From: Phycisphaerae bacterium
GTDB taxonomy: Bacteria; Planctomycetota; Phycisphaerae; Tepidisphaerales; Tepidisphaeraceae
Length of the DNA: 64,000 bases
Direction: 5' to 3'
NCBI GenBank assembly: GCA_025924315.1
Contig: JAICIO010000008.1
Span: 22,143 to 86,142 of the forward strand
Shown here: piece by piece, positions 55,513-64,000 of the stretch
Layout of the letters: every line of letters starts with the position of its first letter
Numbering within the stretch: position 1 is the stretch's first letter
Notes under the pieces: generated by a model
The model's database searches: none
What the model was told of the DNA's origin: nothing
What the model saw: the letters and a program-made list of their open reading frames with translations, nothing else
Made by a program: the position numbers and the translations under genes

Positions 55513-57046
55513 ATGCGATTCCGATCTCTTCTCGCGCTCGCGCTGGGCGCGCTCCTTCTCGCTCCCCTCGCACGTGCTGGCTGACCTTCGACAACGACGG
55601 CGGCGACAACAAATGGGGAAACAATCTGAACTGGCAGTTTGATACGCTGCCGACCTCGGGCGACATCGCGTTGGTGCGGGATCGGGAAGCACTCTCTTCC
55701 AGTCCGCGATCGTCGACGCCACCACTGGCACGGCAAACGCGGGATCATTGATGATTGGCGTCGCCAGCACCACCGCCGGCACGGTGACCGTGAACGGTGG
55801 CACGCTCAACGTCGGCAGCCAGCTGTTCGTTGGCGGAAATGCGGGCAACCCGGGCGGCAATAGCACCTTCATCATGACCAACGGCGTCGTGAGCGCCACC
55901 AGTTTCCTCGCAGCGAACTCGAGCACCAGCCTGACGCTCGCAACTGCCAGCGTCAACATCAGCGGCGGGCAGCTCAACGTTAACAACGGCACGTTCCAGC
56001 TTGCCCGATTCGGCACCGCCAGCATGCTTCTCAGCGGGGGCACGGTCAATCTCTCGGGCACCACCGGCTTCCTCGTGACGAATGGTTCGCTCAATGTATC
56101 GAGCGTCGTCATCGACGGTGGCACCCTCTTGATGGGAACGGGCACTGTGAACGTCAGCCGATCTGCTGGCGTCGGCAGTATTTTAATCAAGAGTGGCTAC
56201 GTCGCGTTTCCCGCCACGCCGACCAACGGCGTGAGCATGATGAATAACGCGGGCGGCACAGCAAGCCTTCTCATTCAAGGCGGCACCGTCACGGCCGGCA
56301 CCATCAACGTCTCGCAAGCTGCCGGTGCGGGTGCCAACACGCACCTCATCATGAGCCAGGCCGACCCGAACATTCCAACCGAGCTGTCAGTCATCCGCAT
56401 TCGGCAGGCCAACGATAACATCGACCTGCAGTTCAACGGGGGAACGCTGACGATCGGCACGGTGGGTTATGCCTCGAATGGCCCTGGGGTCTACAACGGC
56501 GGAACGCTTAGCCCAGGTACGGCCGGTGTCGCAGGTGGCGGCGCTGATTTCGGAACCACCAACATGCCAGCGGTCGGCGGTGGAAACTTCACGAACTTCA
56601 TCCAGGGCGTGAATCACCACCTGCACATCGACGTCGGCGACGCGGGCGCCAAGGACTTCGTCAGCATCACGGTCGGGTCCGCTCAGCTCAACGGAACGCT
56701 TGACGTCAATTACAAGGATTCGAATCCGCAATTGAATGCCGTGTATGATGTCCTCACCGCTGCCGGTGGATTGGGTGGAATTTTGCCGACCCTCGTTAAT
56801 CACACGCCGGGCCTTACCTTCAGCGAGGCGATCGTGAACAGCGGGACGACTTTGGAACTGACGGTCACCGGTGTTCCGGAGCCCGCCACGCTCGGCATCA
56901 CCGGCATCGGCTTGATCGCCCTGCTGCATCGCCGCCCGCGGCGACGGGGTAATGCTCGCGCGGTTCCGACGATCGATCCTATGTCGCCGCCGATGCCCGG
57001 TACCTCAGCGACACCGATCGATGAGTGCGCATGGATGCGGCAGTGA
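55513..57046 (+). pseudogene. Second PEP-CTERM paralogue, broken by two frameshifts
   Basis: It begins ATGCGATTCCGATCTCTTCT with a signal peptide (FRSLLALALGALLLAPLARA) like its neighbour, but hits TGA after 23 codons. The matching sequence continues in a second frame (LTFDNDGGDNKWGNNLNWQF-DTLP, to about 55670) and then a third (GAGSGSTLFQSAIVDATTGT-ANAG), each change a -1 shift. From 55748 the frame is open to 57046 with the same beta repeats and a PEP-CTERM end (VPEPATLGITGIGLIALLHR-RPRRRG). Paralogue 53660 is intact and nearly collinear throughout. Either decay after tandem duplication or sequence errors; the intact long 3' part speaks for a recent event. Confidence 0.78.
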
Positions 57047-57062
57047 CAATCGATTCAACAAA

Positions 57063-57097
57063 AGCGGCGAGCCACATGCGGCTCGCCGCTTTTTTTG
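57063..57097 (+). terminator. Intrinsic terminator of the PEP-CTERM pair
   Basis: An 11-bp perfect stem (AGCGGCGAGCC with GGCTCGCCGCT), loop of 6, then seven T. Lies 17 bases after the stop of the second paralogue. Confidence 0.93.
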
Positions 57098-57143
57098 CGC
57101 TTCGACAAGTTATTCGGATCCCATTTAATTTCCGCGCGCCTGT

Positions 57144-57217
57144 GTAGCGTCCGCTTGAGCGGACCGCTTACTTCTGTCCGAAAAGGCGAATAACCGGTCC
57201 GCTGAAGCGGACCCTAC
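57144..57217. repeat. REP/BIME-like pair, GTAG + GCGTCCGC variant
   Basis: Left arm GTAGCGTCCGC-TTGA-GCGGACC, right arm GGTCCGC-TGAA-GCGGACC-CTAC. The left stem has one mismatch (GCG for GGG). Separates the PEP-CTERM terminator from the convergent GH42-like gene. Confidence 0.85.
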
Positions 57218-57257
57218 GGGAGAGATGCGTCCGCGCGCGGATTATTGGAGATTCGAA

Positions 57258-58961
57258 TTAATCCGCAAGCTGCTTCCATGCCCACCGCAAGACCTTTTCC
57301 TGATCCGCTCGCTTCGCGCCCTTCAGCCACACATACGCCAGCGGATAGCCGAGCGTGACGCGGTGGGTTTCGACGCGGAGCAACTCTTTCGCCGCGACGA
57401 CCGGCAATCCTTCGGCCGTCGTTTCAAACTGCAACCCATTCATCGACGCACTGCGCTGTGCGCGATCGCTCACGAGCGACGGAATCGAATCGACTTCGAT
57501 GATGCTCGGCAGCTTCTCGGATAATTTCTTGAGCCGATCCTGATCCTCCTGCGGCATCAACTGCGGCGGAGAGAAGGCAACGTAAAGCGCTTTGTATCCG
57601 GTCAGATCTTCGGCCAGATTGTCCTCGCAGATGAACCGCACGTGCTCGCTGCCGTCTGTCAGCATCTTCCACGCGCCAAACTGAGCGTCGTGCAGCCACT
57701 CGCTCTTCGCTTCCCGATAACAGTAATTCGCCCACTTGCTGACGAAGAGCAGCACCGTCTCTTTCATTGCAGGCCCGGCCGCTTGTCTTCGACCCTGAGG
57801 CTCAGACCCGAAGGGCGGCTTAGCGGATTGGATCTTCGCGCCAAAGTCCCGGAGCACCTGATACGAAGATGGCAATGCTACAGAATACGAGTAATTGGCA
57901 ACCTTAATCCCCGCCCCCTGCCCGATCACCGCATCCGCGATCGCGTCTTCCGACTCCACTGTGTAATGAAACGTCTCCTGCAGCGCCGGCCCGTCGAACT
58001 CAAACACCACCGGCAATTGCGTGATTCCCTGGAATGATGCGACGGCGGCCGCCGCGTACCACGGATCCTGCTTTTGATGCCAGAAGAAATCGTAACTGTG
58101 AACGACCTGCTTCGCCCCGCGGGTCATGCCCCAGTAATCGAGGTTCGAAAACGCGGCGCTTTCGCGGCGATAGCTTTCGCCCAGCGGCGCGCTGATCTTC
58201 GCATCGGGATCGCCGGCGTGAATCGCGGCATCGAACCGCCGGCACGCGTCGCGCCACGTTTGCTCCCGAAACGCAATGAACGCCTTGCTGACCGGCGAAT
58301 TGTCCGGCAATCCGTGCGTCAACTCCGGCACTGGCGGAACGTCCGGCAGTTCCTCGTCCCCAGCCACGCGCGCGAGCCACGCCGGCCGCGGAATGGACTG
58401 AATCGCGGTCTGCCACGCCTTCAGGCTCGACGGATCGTAGGTCCACCAATCGCCGTACTTCAGCTCCGCGTGCATGCCGATAAAGCTGTTGTAATAAATA
58501 TCTTCGCCATGGAAGCGTTTCGCGATGGCGGTGCACAGCGGCGCGTAGTGCGACCAGAATCGCTCATCGCTGATCGACGGGATCTGCATGTCGACCGCGA
58601 GTTTTCCATGCGAATCGACCCATTTGTCCGCGTCCGACCACGCCGGCATGGCGCCGGCCCAGAAGCTGTTGATGCGGATGCGCGTCCCCAGGCCAAATTC
58701 CTTTGCGATCGCGACTCGCCTTTTGATGAACGAGAGATCGTACTGCCCGGGCCTGGGCTCGAGCTGGTTCCACGGCGCGGAAAGCTCGATCCGCGTCACG
58801 CCGATCGACTTCAGATCCGCCGCCCATTTGCGAAACGTCGCAAGATCCTGTGAGGGCGCGGTCCAGTCCCAGATGTCGAAGGAATATTCGCGCTGGGCGC
58901 GAGCGACCGATGCGAGAGAAACGAAAAGCAAAATGAATGAAAGAACCCGTGGCAGTTGCAT
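57258..58961 (-). CDS. Secreted GH42/GH-A-like glycoside hydrolase
   Basis: 567 residues from the ATG at 58961 (MQLPRVLSFILLFVSLASVA-RAQ, a signal peptide); an open frame extends to 59039 but its first 26 residues come from the REP element (NNRSAEAGPTRVRRTGYD). TIM-barrel pattern of a beta-galactosidase-like clan GH-A enzyme: WKVIGVTRIELSAPWNQLEP-like start (SIGVTRIELSAPWNQLEPRP), DWWTYDPSSLKAWQ, NSFIGMHAELKYGDWW (with HAE as the likely acid/base), and LPVVFEFDGPAL (possible nucleophile strand). Later DVVEVDSIPSLVSDRA-like segments (SIIEVDSIPSLVSDRAQRSA) and an Ig-like tail. The exact family is uncertain, GH42 or GH2-like; substrate unknown. Confidence 0.65.
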   Translation of the reverse strand: MQLPRVLSFILLFVSLASVARAQREYSFDIWDWTAPSQDLATFRKWAADLKSIGVTRIELSAPWNQLEPRPGQYDLSFIKRRVAIAKEFGLGTRIRINSFWAGAMPAWSDADKWVDSHGKLAVDMQIPSISDERFWSHYAPLCTAIAKRFHGEDIYYNSFIGMHAELKYGDWWTYDPSSLKAWQTAIQSIPRPAWLARVAGDEELPDVPPVPELTHGLPDNSPVSKAFIAFREQTWRDACRRFDAAIHAGDPDAKISAPLGESYRRESAAFSNLDYWGMTRGAKQVVHSYDFFWHQKQDPWYAAAAVASFQGITQLPVVFEFDGPALQETFHYTVESEDAIADAVIGQGAGIKVANYSYSVALPSSYQVLRDFGAKIQSAKPPFGSEPQGRRQAAGPAMKETVLLFVSKWANYCYREAKSEWLHDAQFGAWKMLTDGSEHVRFICEDNLAEDLTGYKALYVAFSPPQLMPQEDQDRLKKLSEKLPSIIEVDSIPSLVSDRAQRSASMNGLQFETTAEGLPVVAAKELLRVETHRVTLGYPLAYVWLKGAKRADQEKVLRWAWKQLAD

Positions 58962-58992
58962 GCGCGGATCATAACCCGTGCGGCGAACTCTT

Positions 58993-59067
58993 GTAGGGCC
59001 CGCTTCAGCGGACCGGTTATTCATCCGTGCGAAAAACAAAGAACCGGTCCGCTGAAGCGGACCCTAC
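58993..59067. repeat. REP/BIME-like pair, GTAG + GGTCCGC variant
   Basis: Left arm GTAGGGCCCGC-TTCA-GCGGACC-GGTTAT, right arm GGTCCGC-TGAA-GCGGACC-CTAC. Right stem is perfect; left has one base change. Lies between the GH42-like and DNRLRE PEP-CTERM genes; an over-long ORF reading through it produces a spurious N-terminus. Confidence 0.87.
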
Positions 59068-59083
59068 GCGGGCGCATTCGAGA

Positions 59084-60520
59084 TCAACGACGCGATCGGC
59101 GCCTCAGTAGCGCAATCCCCGCGAGGGACAGCACGCCGAGGGATGCCGGCTCGGGAAGACTGTAATCGACCGTCAGATAGGGAATCGTGCTCGGATCGGA
59201 CCCGAGCATGTTGATGCCCCAACCATCCGTCGTGATCCCGCGGATGGCCCAGCCGTTGTTGGCGACGCCGTTCTGGAAATCGACGATGGACGACGTCACG
59301 TCGAACAGCACCTGACTGTCGGTGATCATGCCGTTTTCAATATCGCGCTGAATGTCGGCGGGATCGCTTCCGGGGCCGTTGGAGCCAAACGTCGAGTATG
59401 GCGTGCTCGTCGTCCACGAATTCTTAAGCTGATCGATTTCCCACGGTCCCGGCGAACGCGTATTGGCGCTGAATGCTTCATCGGCGCTGGTAATGACGAC
59501 ATACGCCTTGCGGATGATCGCGTAGTCGGGAATTGATCCGCCGTTGCTTTGGAAGAGATGATCGAACTTGATGGTCGCCGCGGAATCCGCAGTGGTCGCG
59601 GGATTCGTGCCGTGATCGAGGAATTCTTCGCCGCGGGGCCCCGCATCGGTCGTAACATCTCCCGAGGTGGGATCGTGTTGCACGAGCGCCATCGTCGTCC
59701 CCGAGTACCCGTTGTCGCCTTGCCTGAAGGTCGTGGAGGTGACGGGATCGGTCGTATACGAGACGCTCAGCATCGGGCGGGAAGCGACGGTCGCGTACGT
59801 GCTGGTTCGAATCGTCCAGGCATTGGTGGTGCCGGTGAAACCCGTTTGAACGGCAAAGCCGTTGTTGGTGAAGCCGCCTTGCCACGCGCGAACGAGCGGC
59901 GTGATGCGCGCGGTATAGGTTGTAGCGGCGTCAAACGACGCGCTTGCAGCTATGCCGACTTTTCCGAAACCCGCAAGCGGACGGATCGACCGACCGTTCT
60001 CAAACCACGGGCCTCGGTTGCCACCAATTGCCGTCTGGTCCGTTCCGCCGGACGTATCGAAATCCTGATAGAGGGTGCTCGAGGTGAACGGCTGAAGCAA
60101 TCCCGCAATTCCGAAGGGTCCGCCGCTATCAGCCGTTGAATTGTTGTGGCTGCTGAGTTGGAGCGTCGCGTCGAGAATGAACGCTCCCGCGGGAATCTGA
60201 CCCGCCCCCGATCCAAACATATTGTCGAAGCGCATCAGCACAGGCTGGTCGGGGGAATAGTTCGACGTGCCTGGCGGCGCGACCGTATTCGGCTGATACC
60301 CGTCCACGCTAAGGTTCGTGCCAGATCCGCCAGCGCCGATAGCTGAGCCATCGACGCTATTGATTCGACGCTCGAGGGCGCCGGAATAACCGTTAACGCC
60401 CTGTTGAAAGCTTACGACCGTGTCGGCTTGGGCGGGGAGTACGCCGATGCTGAAAAACATTGCCGCAAAAGCACCCCCGCGCGCAGCGGAGAGCAGGTAG
60501 TCTCTCTTCATTTGTTGCAT
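59084..60520 (-). CDS. PEP-CTERM protein with DNRLRE-like repeats
   Basis: 478 residues from the ATG at 60520, with GGAGG 6 bases upstream. Signal peptide to about 31 (GGAFAAMFFSIGVLPAQAD). Two related beta-sandwich halves: one about 35-240 (FQQGVNGYSGALERRI, ILDATLQLSSHNNSTA) and one about 245-450 (FRQGDNGYSGTTMALVQ, IRKAYVVITSADEAFSA), reminiscent of DNRLRE-type domains. C-terminus SLPEPASLGVLSLAGIALLR-RRSRR is the PEP-CTERM sorting signal. The FQQGVNGYSG/FRQGDNGYSG start of each half shows internal duplication. Surface display is expected. Confidence 0.85.
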   Translation of the reverse strand: MQQMKRDYLLSAARGGAFAAMFFSIGVLPAQADTVVSFQQGVNGYSGALERRINSVDGSAIGAGGSGTNLSVDGYQPNTVAPPGTSNYSPDQPVLMRFDNMFGSGAGQIPAGAFILDATLQLSSHNNSTADSGGPFGIAGLLQPFTSSTLYQDFDTSGGTDQTAIGGNRGPWFENGRSIRPLAGFGKVGIAASASFDAATTYTARITPLVRAWQGGFTNNGFAVQTGFTGTTNAWTIRTSTYATVASRPMLSVSYTTDPVTSTTFRQGDNGYSGTTMALVQHDPTSGDVTTDAGPRGEEFLDHGTNPATTADSAATIKFDHLFQSNGGSIPDYAIIRKAYVVITSADEAFSANTRSPGPWEIDQLKNSWTTSTPYSTFGSNGPGSDPADIQRDIENGMITDSQVLFDVTSSIVDFQNGVANNGWAIRGITTDGWGINMLGSDPSTIPYLTVDYSLPEPASLGVLSLAGIALLRRRSRR

Positions 60521-60551
60521 TCTCTTCCTCCGCAAATCGTACGAATTGAAA

Positions 60552-61469
60552 CTATTGATAAATGTATTTGTTGAACGCTTTGCCCTTCACATTGAACGTC
60601 GTGATGATCAATCCCGGGCACTGCTTCTCCGAGAACACCTTGTTCTGCGCGAGGCCCTGATATCCATCGATGAACGTGCGGATGAATCCCGAACCGCGCG
60701 GCACAAAGACGACATGCCCATCGCCAAACCCGAAGTTCGCGCCGTCCTTCCCGTGGTTGTTCACAGGATCGGGCCAGTTATTGAACGCGCCCGTGAGCGG
60801 ATCGCCGTCCGACGGATCCTTGTCCATATCCGTCAGCAGGATTGTTTTCGTGGGATTCTTCAGCTTACCGAATCGCTTGACGGTTGAGACCGTCACGTCG
60901 GCCGACCCGACCTTGTAGCGAGGGTCGTTCGGATCGCTGATCCCCATCTGTTCGTTGTATCCTCCGACCGATCGGCCATCCATGATGGTACCGTCGGCCC
61001 AGATCCCCGCGGAATACCAGCCGAACGGCTCATAGCTGCTGCCGTAGACTTGCGTGTTCTTGGCCGAGATTGCGATATCCTGCAGCACGGGCACTCCATA
61101 GCGGTAATGCCAACCCGTCGCGCCGAATTCGGGAAGAAAGACATCGCGCCGGATCCAGTTCGCCGTCGCGGGGCAGATCGCGATGTCCGGGTCATTGATG
61201 TATTTGGGGATCAAGTGCCCCAGAGAATCGTCCCCACCGTCGTCATTGGGGAAGAAGATGGGATGCTTCATGTTGTCCTGGCAGCGGATGATCGATGCCT
61301 GGATCAGCTGCCGGATGTTGGAAGCACACTTGACCTTGTTCGCCGCCGCTCGCGCGCGGTTGAGCGCTGGCAGAAGGATCGCGATCAGTAGTGCAATAAT
61401 TGCAATAACAACAAGAAGTTCCACGAGTGTGAAACCACGCCGACCTTCAAAAGGACTCTGTCGCCTCAT
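60552..61469 (-). CDS. Prepilin-type protein with H-X9-DG tail
   Basis: 305 residues from the ATG at 61469, with a strong AGGAGGT 4 bases upstream; an upstream frame to 61607 lacks any ribosome site. Prepilin site [20 protein letters not shown] near 12-32 with Gly before Phe, then [20 protein letters not shown], the usual start of planctomycete pseudopilins of the DUF1559 or related group. The body is [20 protein letters not shown] and the C-terminal [17 protein letters not shown], matching the GFGDGHV H-x-DG element of such proteins. Not in the 1-4064 pilin operon; a separate, single gene 16 bases from the PEP-CTERM gene. Confidence 0.88.
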   Translation of the reverse strand: MRRQSPFEGRRGFTLVELLVVIAIIALLIAILLPALNRARAAANKVKCASNIRQLIQASIIRCQDNMKHPIFFPNDDGGDDSLGHLIPKYINDPDIAICPATANWIRRDVFLPEFGATGWHYRYGVPVLQDIAISAKNTQVYGSSYEPFGWYSAGIWADGTIMDGRSVGGYNEQMGISDPNDPRYKVGSADVTVSTVKRFGKLKNPTKTILLTDMDKDPSDGDPLTGAFNNWPDPVNNHGKDGANFGFGDGHVVFVPRGSGFIRTFIDGYQGLAQNKVFSEKQCPGLIITTFNVKGKAFNKYIYQ

Positions 61470-61776
61470 CGCGACCTCCTTTTCCCCGTCAAAGATGTGG
61501 CCGTCCCTCTCGACGGCGATGTAATCTGCAGCGCATTCCCCGGAATGCTCAAACCCCTGGTTCCCGCAAAACAGGCGGAAACCTCTGCAGAGACGAAAAT
61601 CGCACAATCAACGCGTCAGGACGCAAAAAGACAAAACCTCCGCAGCTTTAATTGCGGGGCTTTCTCTTGGTCTCTGGCCCGAATTTCAAAGCGATATCAC
61701 GCGTTGAGATATGCGACGGGATCATCTTCGACGGCTCACGTGGAAATGCAAGAAGAAATTCGCAAACATTCTTAAA

Positions 61777-61857
61777 ATGCCGAAAAAACTGACGTTCATT
61801 GTGGTGTTCACTACTTTTGCGGTGCTGCAAACATGGCTCCCACCGACGCCTCGGTAA
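61777..61857 (+). CDS. Possible 26-residue hydrophobic leader peptide
   Basis: MPKKLTFIVVFTTFAVLQTW then LPPTPR and a TAA stop, in the otherwise gene-free stretch 61470-61881. It is one hydrophobic helix with a basic N-terminus, ending 24 bases before the start of the next gene. No clear ribosome site (a C-T-T-A-A-A run precedes it). Either a leader peptide or chance. The rest of the gap shows no other recognisable element. Confidence 0.3.
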   Translation: MPKKLTFIVVFTTFAVLQTWLPPTPR

Positions 61858-61881
61858 GGTAAATCCATATACTGCTGCGGC

Positions 61882-63933
61882 ATGCCCAAACACATTCTTC
61901 TTGGTACGGTGATCGCTGTGGTGGCGGGTTCAGCCCTTGCGCAGTCGACCGGTTCGCAGATCACGGACTGGTCGCGCGATTGGAAGGTGGGAAGTCCCGA
62001 CAGCGTATATGCAACCCGGACCGGCAACCTCGTCCACATCGGCAATCGCTTTCTCGAACGAGTGTATCGCATCACTCACGACACCGCCGCGACGTCGCAG
62101 CGGATCAACAAGGTGAGCAAGGCGCCGGCGGACGTGATGCAGACAACCGAGTTCGCTTTGACGCTCACGGGCGTGATTCAGGGTGAGTTCACCGCCGCGG
62201 ATTTCAAGCTCACCGGAATCGCGACGCAGTCCAACGGACAGGCGATGCAGGTGATCTTCGCATACGTCGCCCGCGCGCATCCGGAGCTGACCGCTCGCGT
62301 CATCGTCGAGACTTACCCCGATCGCAGTTACCAGCGCAAGTGGCTCACCGTCGACTACAAGGGCGACGGCGACGTCATCGTTCAGCAGATCGATGTCGAG
62401 CGCACCGGCGGGCTCGGTTGGTGGAACGTCGCCAACCCCACGCATCTCGGCGCCGGCCAACCGATGTTCGTCGCCGACCTGTACATGGGCCTCGAATACG
62501 TCGGCGGAGATACCGACATCAATTCGATCCGCCACTATCCGGGCAAATCAGCCAAGGGCGGACTCACGTCCAAGAGCGTGATCTGGGGTGTCGCGAAAAG
62601 TCACGACGATCTGCAACGCGCCTTTTTCGATGATTATCTCTACACCCTGCCGAATGTGCATCGAGCCGAGCCGTTCGTCATCTGGAACATGATCGGCGTC
62701 GGCACGCCGGAAGAGCAGAAGTATCTCAAGGCCGTCGAACCGATCGCACAGCATGCGAAGGATGTCGGTGTCACAATCGATTCATTCGCGATCGATGATC
62801 CGTGGACGGATACGTCATCGATCTGGCAACCCGATCCGCAAAAGTTCCCCGCCGGGCTCGATCCGTTTTCGAACAAGGTGCAGTCGCTCGGCAGTCATCT
62901 CGGCCTGTGGCTCAGTGTGATGGGTCTCGGCCTAGACACGCACTGGGGCGATGTGCTCGGGATGGAAGTCGCGCACGTCGCGGATCGAAATCTCGGCGGC
63001 CAATACTGCATGGCTGGGCCAAAGTACAAGGCCGCCATTACCAAAACGCTGACCGATTACGTTCGCAATCAAAAGGTGAACTACTTCAAGCTCGATTACA
63101 ACTCGTTCGGTTGCGATGTGCCGACGCATGGGCATCCAGTTGGCAAAGACGCCGGCCGCGAAGCGCAGATCGACGCGTTTCTCGACATCCTCGATTCGGT
63201 CAAGCAGGCCGACCCGAACTGCAAGATCGCGCTGACGACCGGCATGTGGCTCAGCCCGTGGTGGATTCAGCACGCCGATTACATCTGGCTCGGCGGAAGC
63301 GATGTCGAAACCGCGAAGCTTCGCAACCTCACGCCCCAGGACTCCAACACCAGCGGCCGCGACATCATGATGTATGACGACTTTAGAAGAAACGAGTACG
63401 TCTTCCCGTACCGCAACCTGATGACGCACGGCTTCTGGGAAAACGCGGGCGCGTCGTTCGAGAAATTCCAGGACGACGTGATCATGACCATCGGCCGCGG
63501 AATCTCGAAGTGGGAAGTGCTCAACAGCCCGAGCGTGATGGACGACAAACGCTGGGCCTTCTTCGGCCGCGTCATCCACTGGGGCAAAGCGAACTGGGAC
63601 ACGCTGAGCAACACCGAAATGATCCTGGGCGACCCCGCGAAAGGCGAAGTCTACGGCTACACCCACATCGGCCCCAAATCCGCGATCATCGTCCTGCGAA
63701 ATCCGGATATCGAAAGCAAAACGATCGACTTATCCTTGTCCGATCTGAAGCTCGCGGGCGTCGAACCGTTTTCAAACGCCAACAGGCTCTCTGCGCAAGA
63801 GGTCTATCCCACGACGAACGACTACGATTGGACCAGCTCGAAATCGCCGCTGCACGTCGAGGTGCTGGGCTCGCAGACAAAGGTCATTGCAATTATTGCA
63901 GATCCAACCATTCTTGAACGCCTAAAACTGTGA
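61882..63933 (+). CDS. Secreted GH36/GH-D alpha-galactosidase-like hydrolase
   Basis: 683 residues. Signal peptide to about 20 (ILLGTVIAVVAGSALAQS). The barrel part about 260-560: GVTIDSFAIDDPWTDTSSIW (an early acid cluster), LGLWLSVMGLGLDTHWG, QKVNYFKLDYNSFGCD near 394-410, where the Lys-x-Asp-Tyr Asp is the GH36/GH27-type nucleophile, and IQHADYIWLGGSDVETAKLR with DIMMYDDFRRNEYVFPYRN after it, where an Asp is the likely acid/base. C-terminal beta domain with YGYTHIGPKSAIIVLRNP. Likely an alpha-galactosidase or related clan GH-D enzyme on plant or algal polysaccharide; substrate is inferred only. A TATACT at 61868-61873 sits 8 bases before the ATG. Confidence 0.75.
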   Translation: MPKHILLGTVIAVVAGSALAQSTGSQITDWSRDWKVGSPDSVYATRTGNLVHIGNRFLERVYRITHDTAATSQRINKVSKAPADVMQTTEFALTLTGVIQGEFTAADFKLTGIATQSNGQAMQVIFAYVARAHPELTARVIVETYPDRSYQRKWLTVDYKGDGDVIVQQIDVERTGGLGWWNVANPTHLGAGQPMFVADLYMGLEYVGGDTDINSIRHYPGKSAKGGLTSKSVIWGVAKSHDDLQRAFFDDYLYTLPNVHRAEPFVIWNMIGVGTPEEQKYLKAVEPIAQHAKDVGVTIDSFAIDDPWTDTSSIWQPDPQKFPAGLDPFSNKVQSLGSHLGLWLSVMGLGLDTHWGDVLGMEVAHVADRNLGGQYCMAGPKYKAAITKTLTDYVRNQKVNYFKLDYNSFGCDVPTHGHPVGKDAGREAQIDAFLDILDSVKQADPNCKIALTTGMWLSPWWIQHADYIWLGGSDVETAKLRNLTPQDSNTSGRDIMMYDDFRRNEYVFPYRNLMTHGFWENAGASFEKFQDDVIMTIGRGISKWEVLNSPSVMDDKRWAFFGRVIHWGKANWDTLSNTEMILGDPAKGEVYGYTHIGPKSAIIVLRNPDIESKTIDLSLSDLKLAGVEPFSNANRLSAQEVYPTTNDYDWTSSKSPLHVEVLGSQTKVIAIIADPTILERLKL

Positions 63934-63948
63934 GACCGGCGCAATCCC

Positions 63949-64000
63949 GTAGGGTCCGCTTCAGCGGACCGGTTATTTCTTCGGTTCGCAACAACGAATA
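63949..64000. repeat. REP/BIME-like element, GTAG + GGTCCGC, cut by window edge
   Basis: Left arm complete (GTAGGGTCCGC-TTCA-GCGGACC-GGTTAT). The right arm lies past the window edge. It begins 16 bases after the stop of the GH36-like gene. Confidence 0.85.

Overview
The window reads as chromosome of a high-GC member of the Planctomycetota, probably of the Phycisphaerae side of the phylum (inference). The sequence evidence is: two very large or fused secreted proteins of the kind typical of this phylum (a ceramidase/beta-propeller/cytochrome-c fusion and a beta-helix/SdrD-B protein), N-terminal LEP-type surface motifs (ending ERRRFLS and ESRRLLT), PEP-CTERM tails, many type IV/type II prepilin-like proteins, an oversized signal peptidase I with a zinc-ribbon insert, and planctomycete-style C-GYDL / CPECG zinc ribbons. 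I see no rRNA, phage, IS transposase or CRISPR array. One tRNA gene (Leu, anticodon TAA) is present.

Layout. 1-4064 (minus): pseudopilin operon with two GspG-like pilins, PilV/GspI-like, PilW/GspJ-like and PilX/GspK-like proteins, a small membrane protein and the start of another pilin, cut by the window edge. 4142-4955: long non-coding gap ending in a good sigma-70 promoter for an RTX-repeat surface protein (4956-6197). 6265-13793 (minus): nadC, a TPR/GT41 O-GlcNAc-transferase-like protein, uvrB, a Uma2 nuclease-like protein, a ComEA-like helix-hairpin-helix protein and a GH10-like protein lacking the catalytic glutamates. 13918-16057 (plus): purC and a membrane GT2. 16020-20726 (minus): aroC, a DUF4160/DUF2442 pair, a CxxCH protein and two membrane proteins. 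20801-25449: an AbiEii-like nucleotidyltransferase, trmB, folC and rimO. 26441-30553 (plus): pgsA, uppP, PIN-TRAM protein, ispD, a membrane protein and tRNA-Leu, a cell-envelope and isoprenoid run. 30644-37835: acyltransferase, MFS transporter, MGDG-synthase-like glycosyltransferase, CoA-binding protein, CbpA-like DnaJ, YbjQ-like protein and an NAGPA-domain protein. 38008-41307 (plus): ECF sigma factor, membrane anti-sigma-like protein, signal peptidase I. 41415-45942 (minus): LEP beta-helix protein, a LexA/S24-type repressor and a HigBA-like toxin-antitoxin pair whose toxin frame is broken. 45977-63933: secreted carbohydrate/lipid-degradation and display genes: the 1771-residue ceramidase fusion, a 665-residue repeat protein, tandem PEP-CTERM proteins (the second frameshifted), a GH42-like enzyme, another PEP-CTERM protein, a prepilin-like protein and a GH36-like alpha-galactosidase.

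The most striking non-gene signal is a set of twelve REP/BIME-like inverted pairs, almost all in the gaps between genes. They share an architecture (GTAG, GTGGC, GTGAC or TTTAGC lead, then a GC-rich stem-loop, then an inverted copy) but use different stem sequences that covary. Other repeat families also occur, including two blocks of 10-bp helically phased GGTCAA iterons and minisatellite fragments that have become in-frame coding sequence in RimO and in the S24 repressor. All function calls come from reading motifs by eye; no database search was run.
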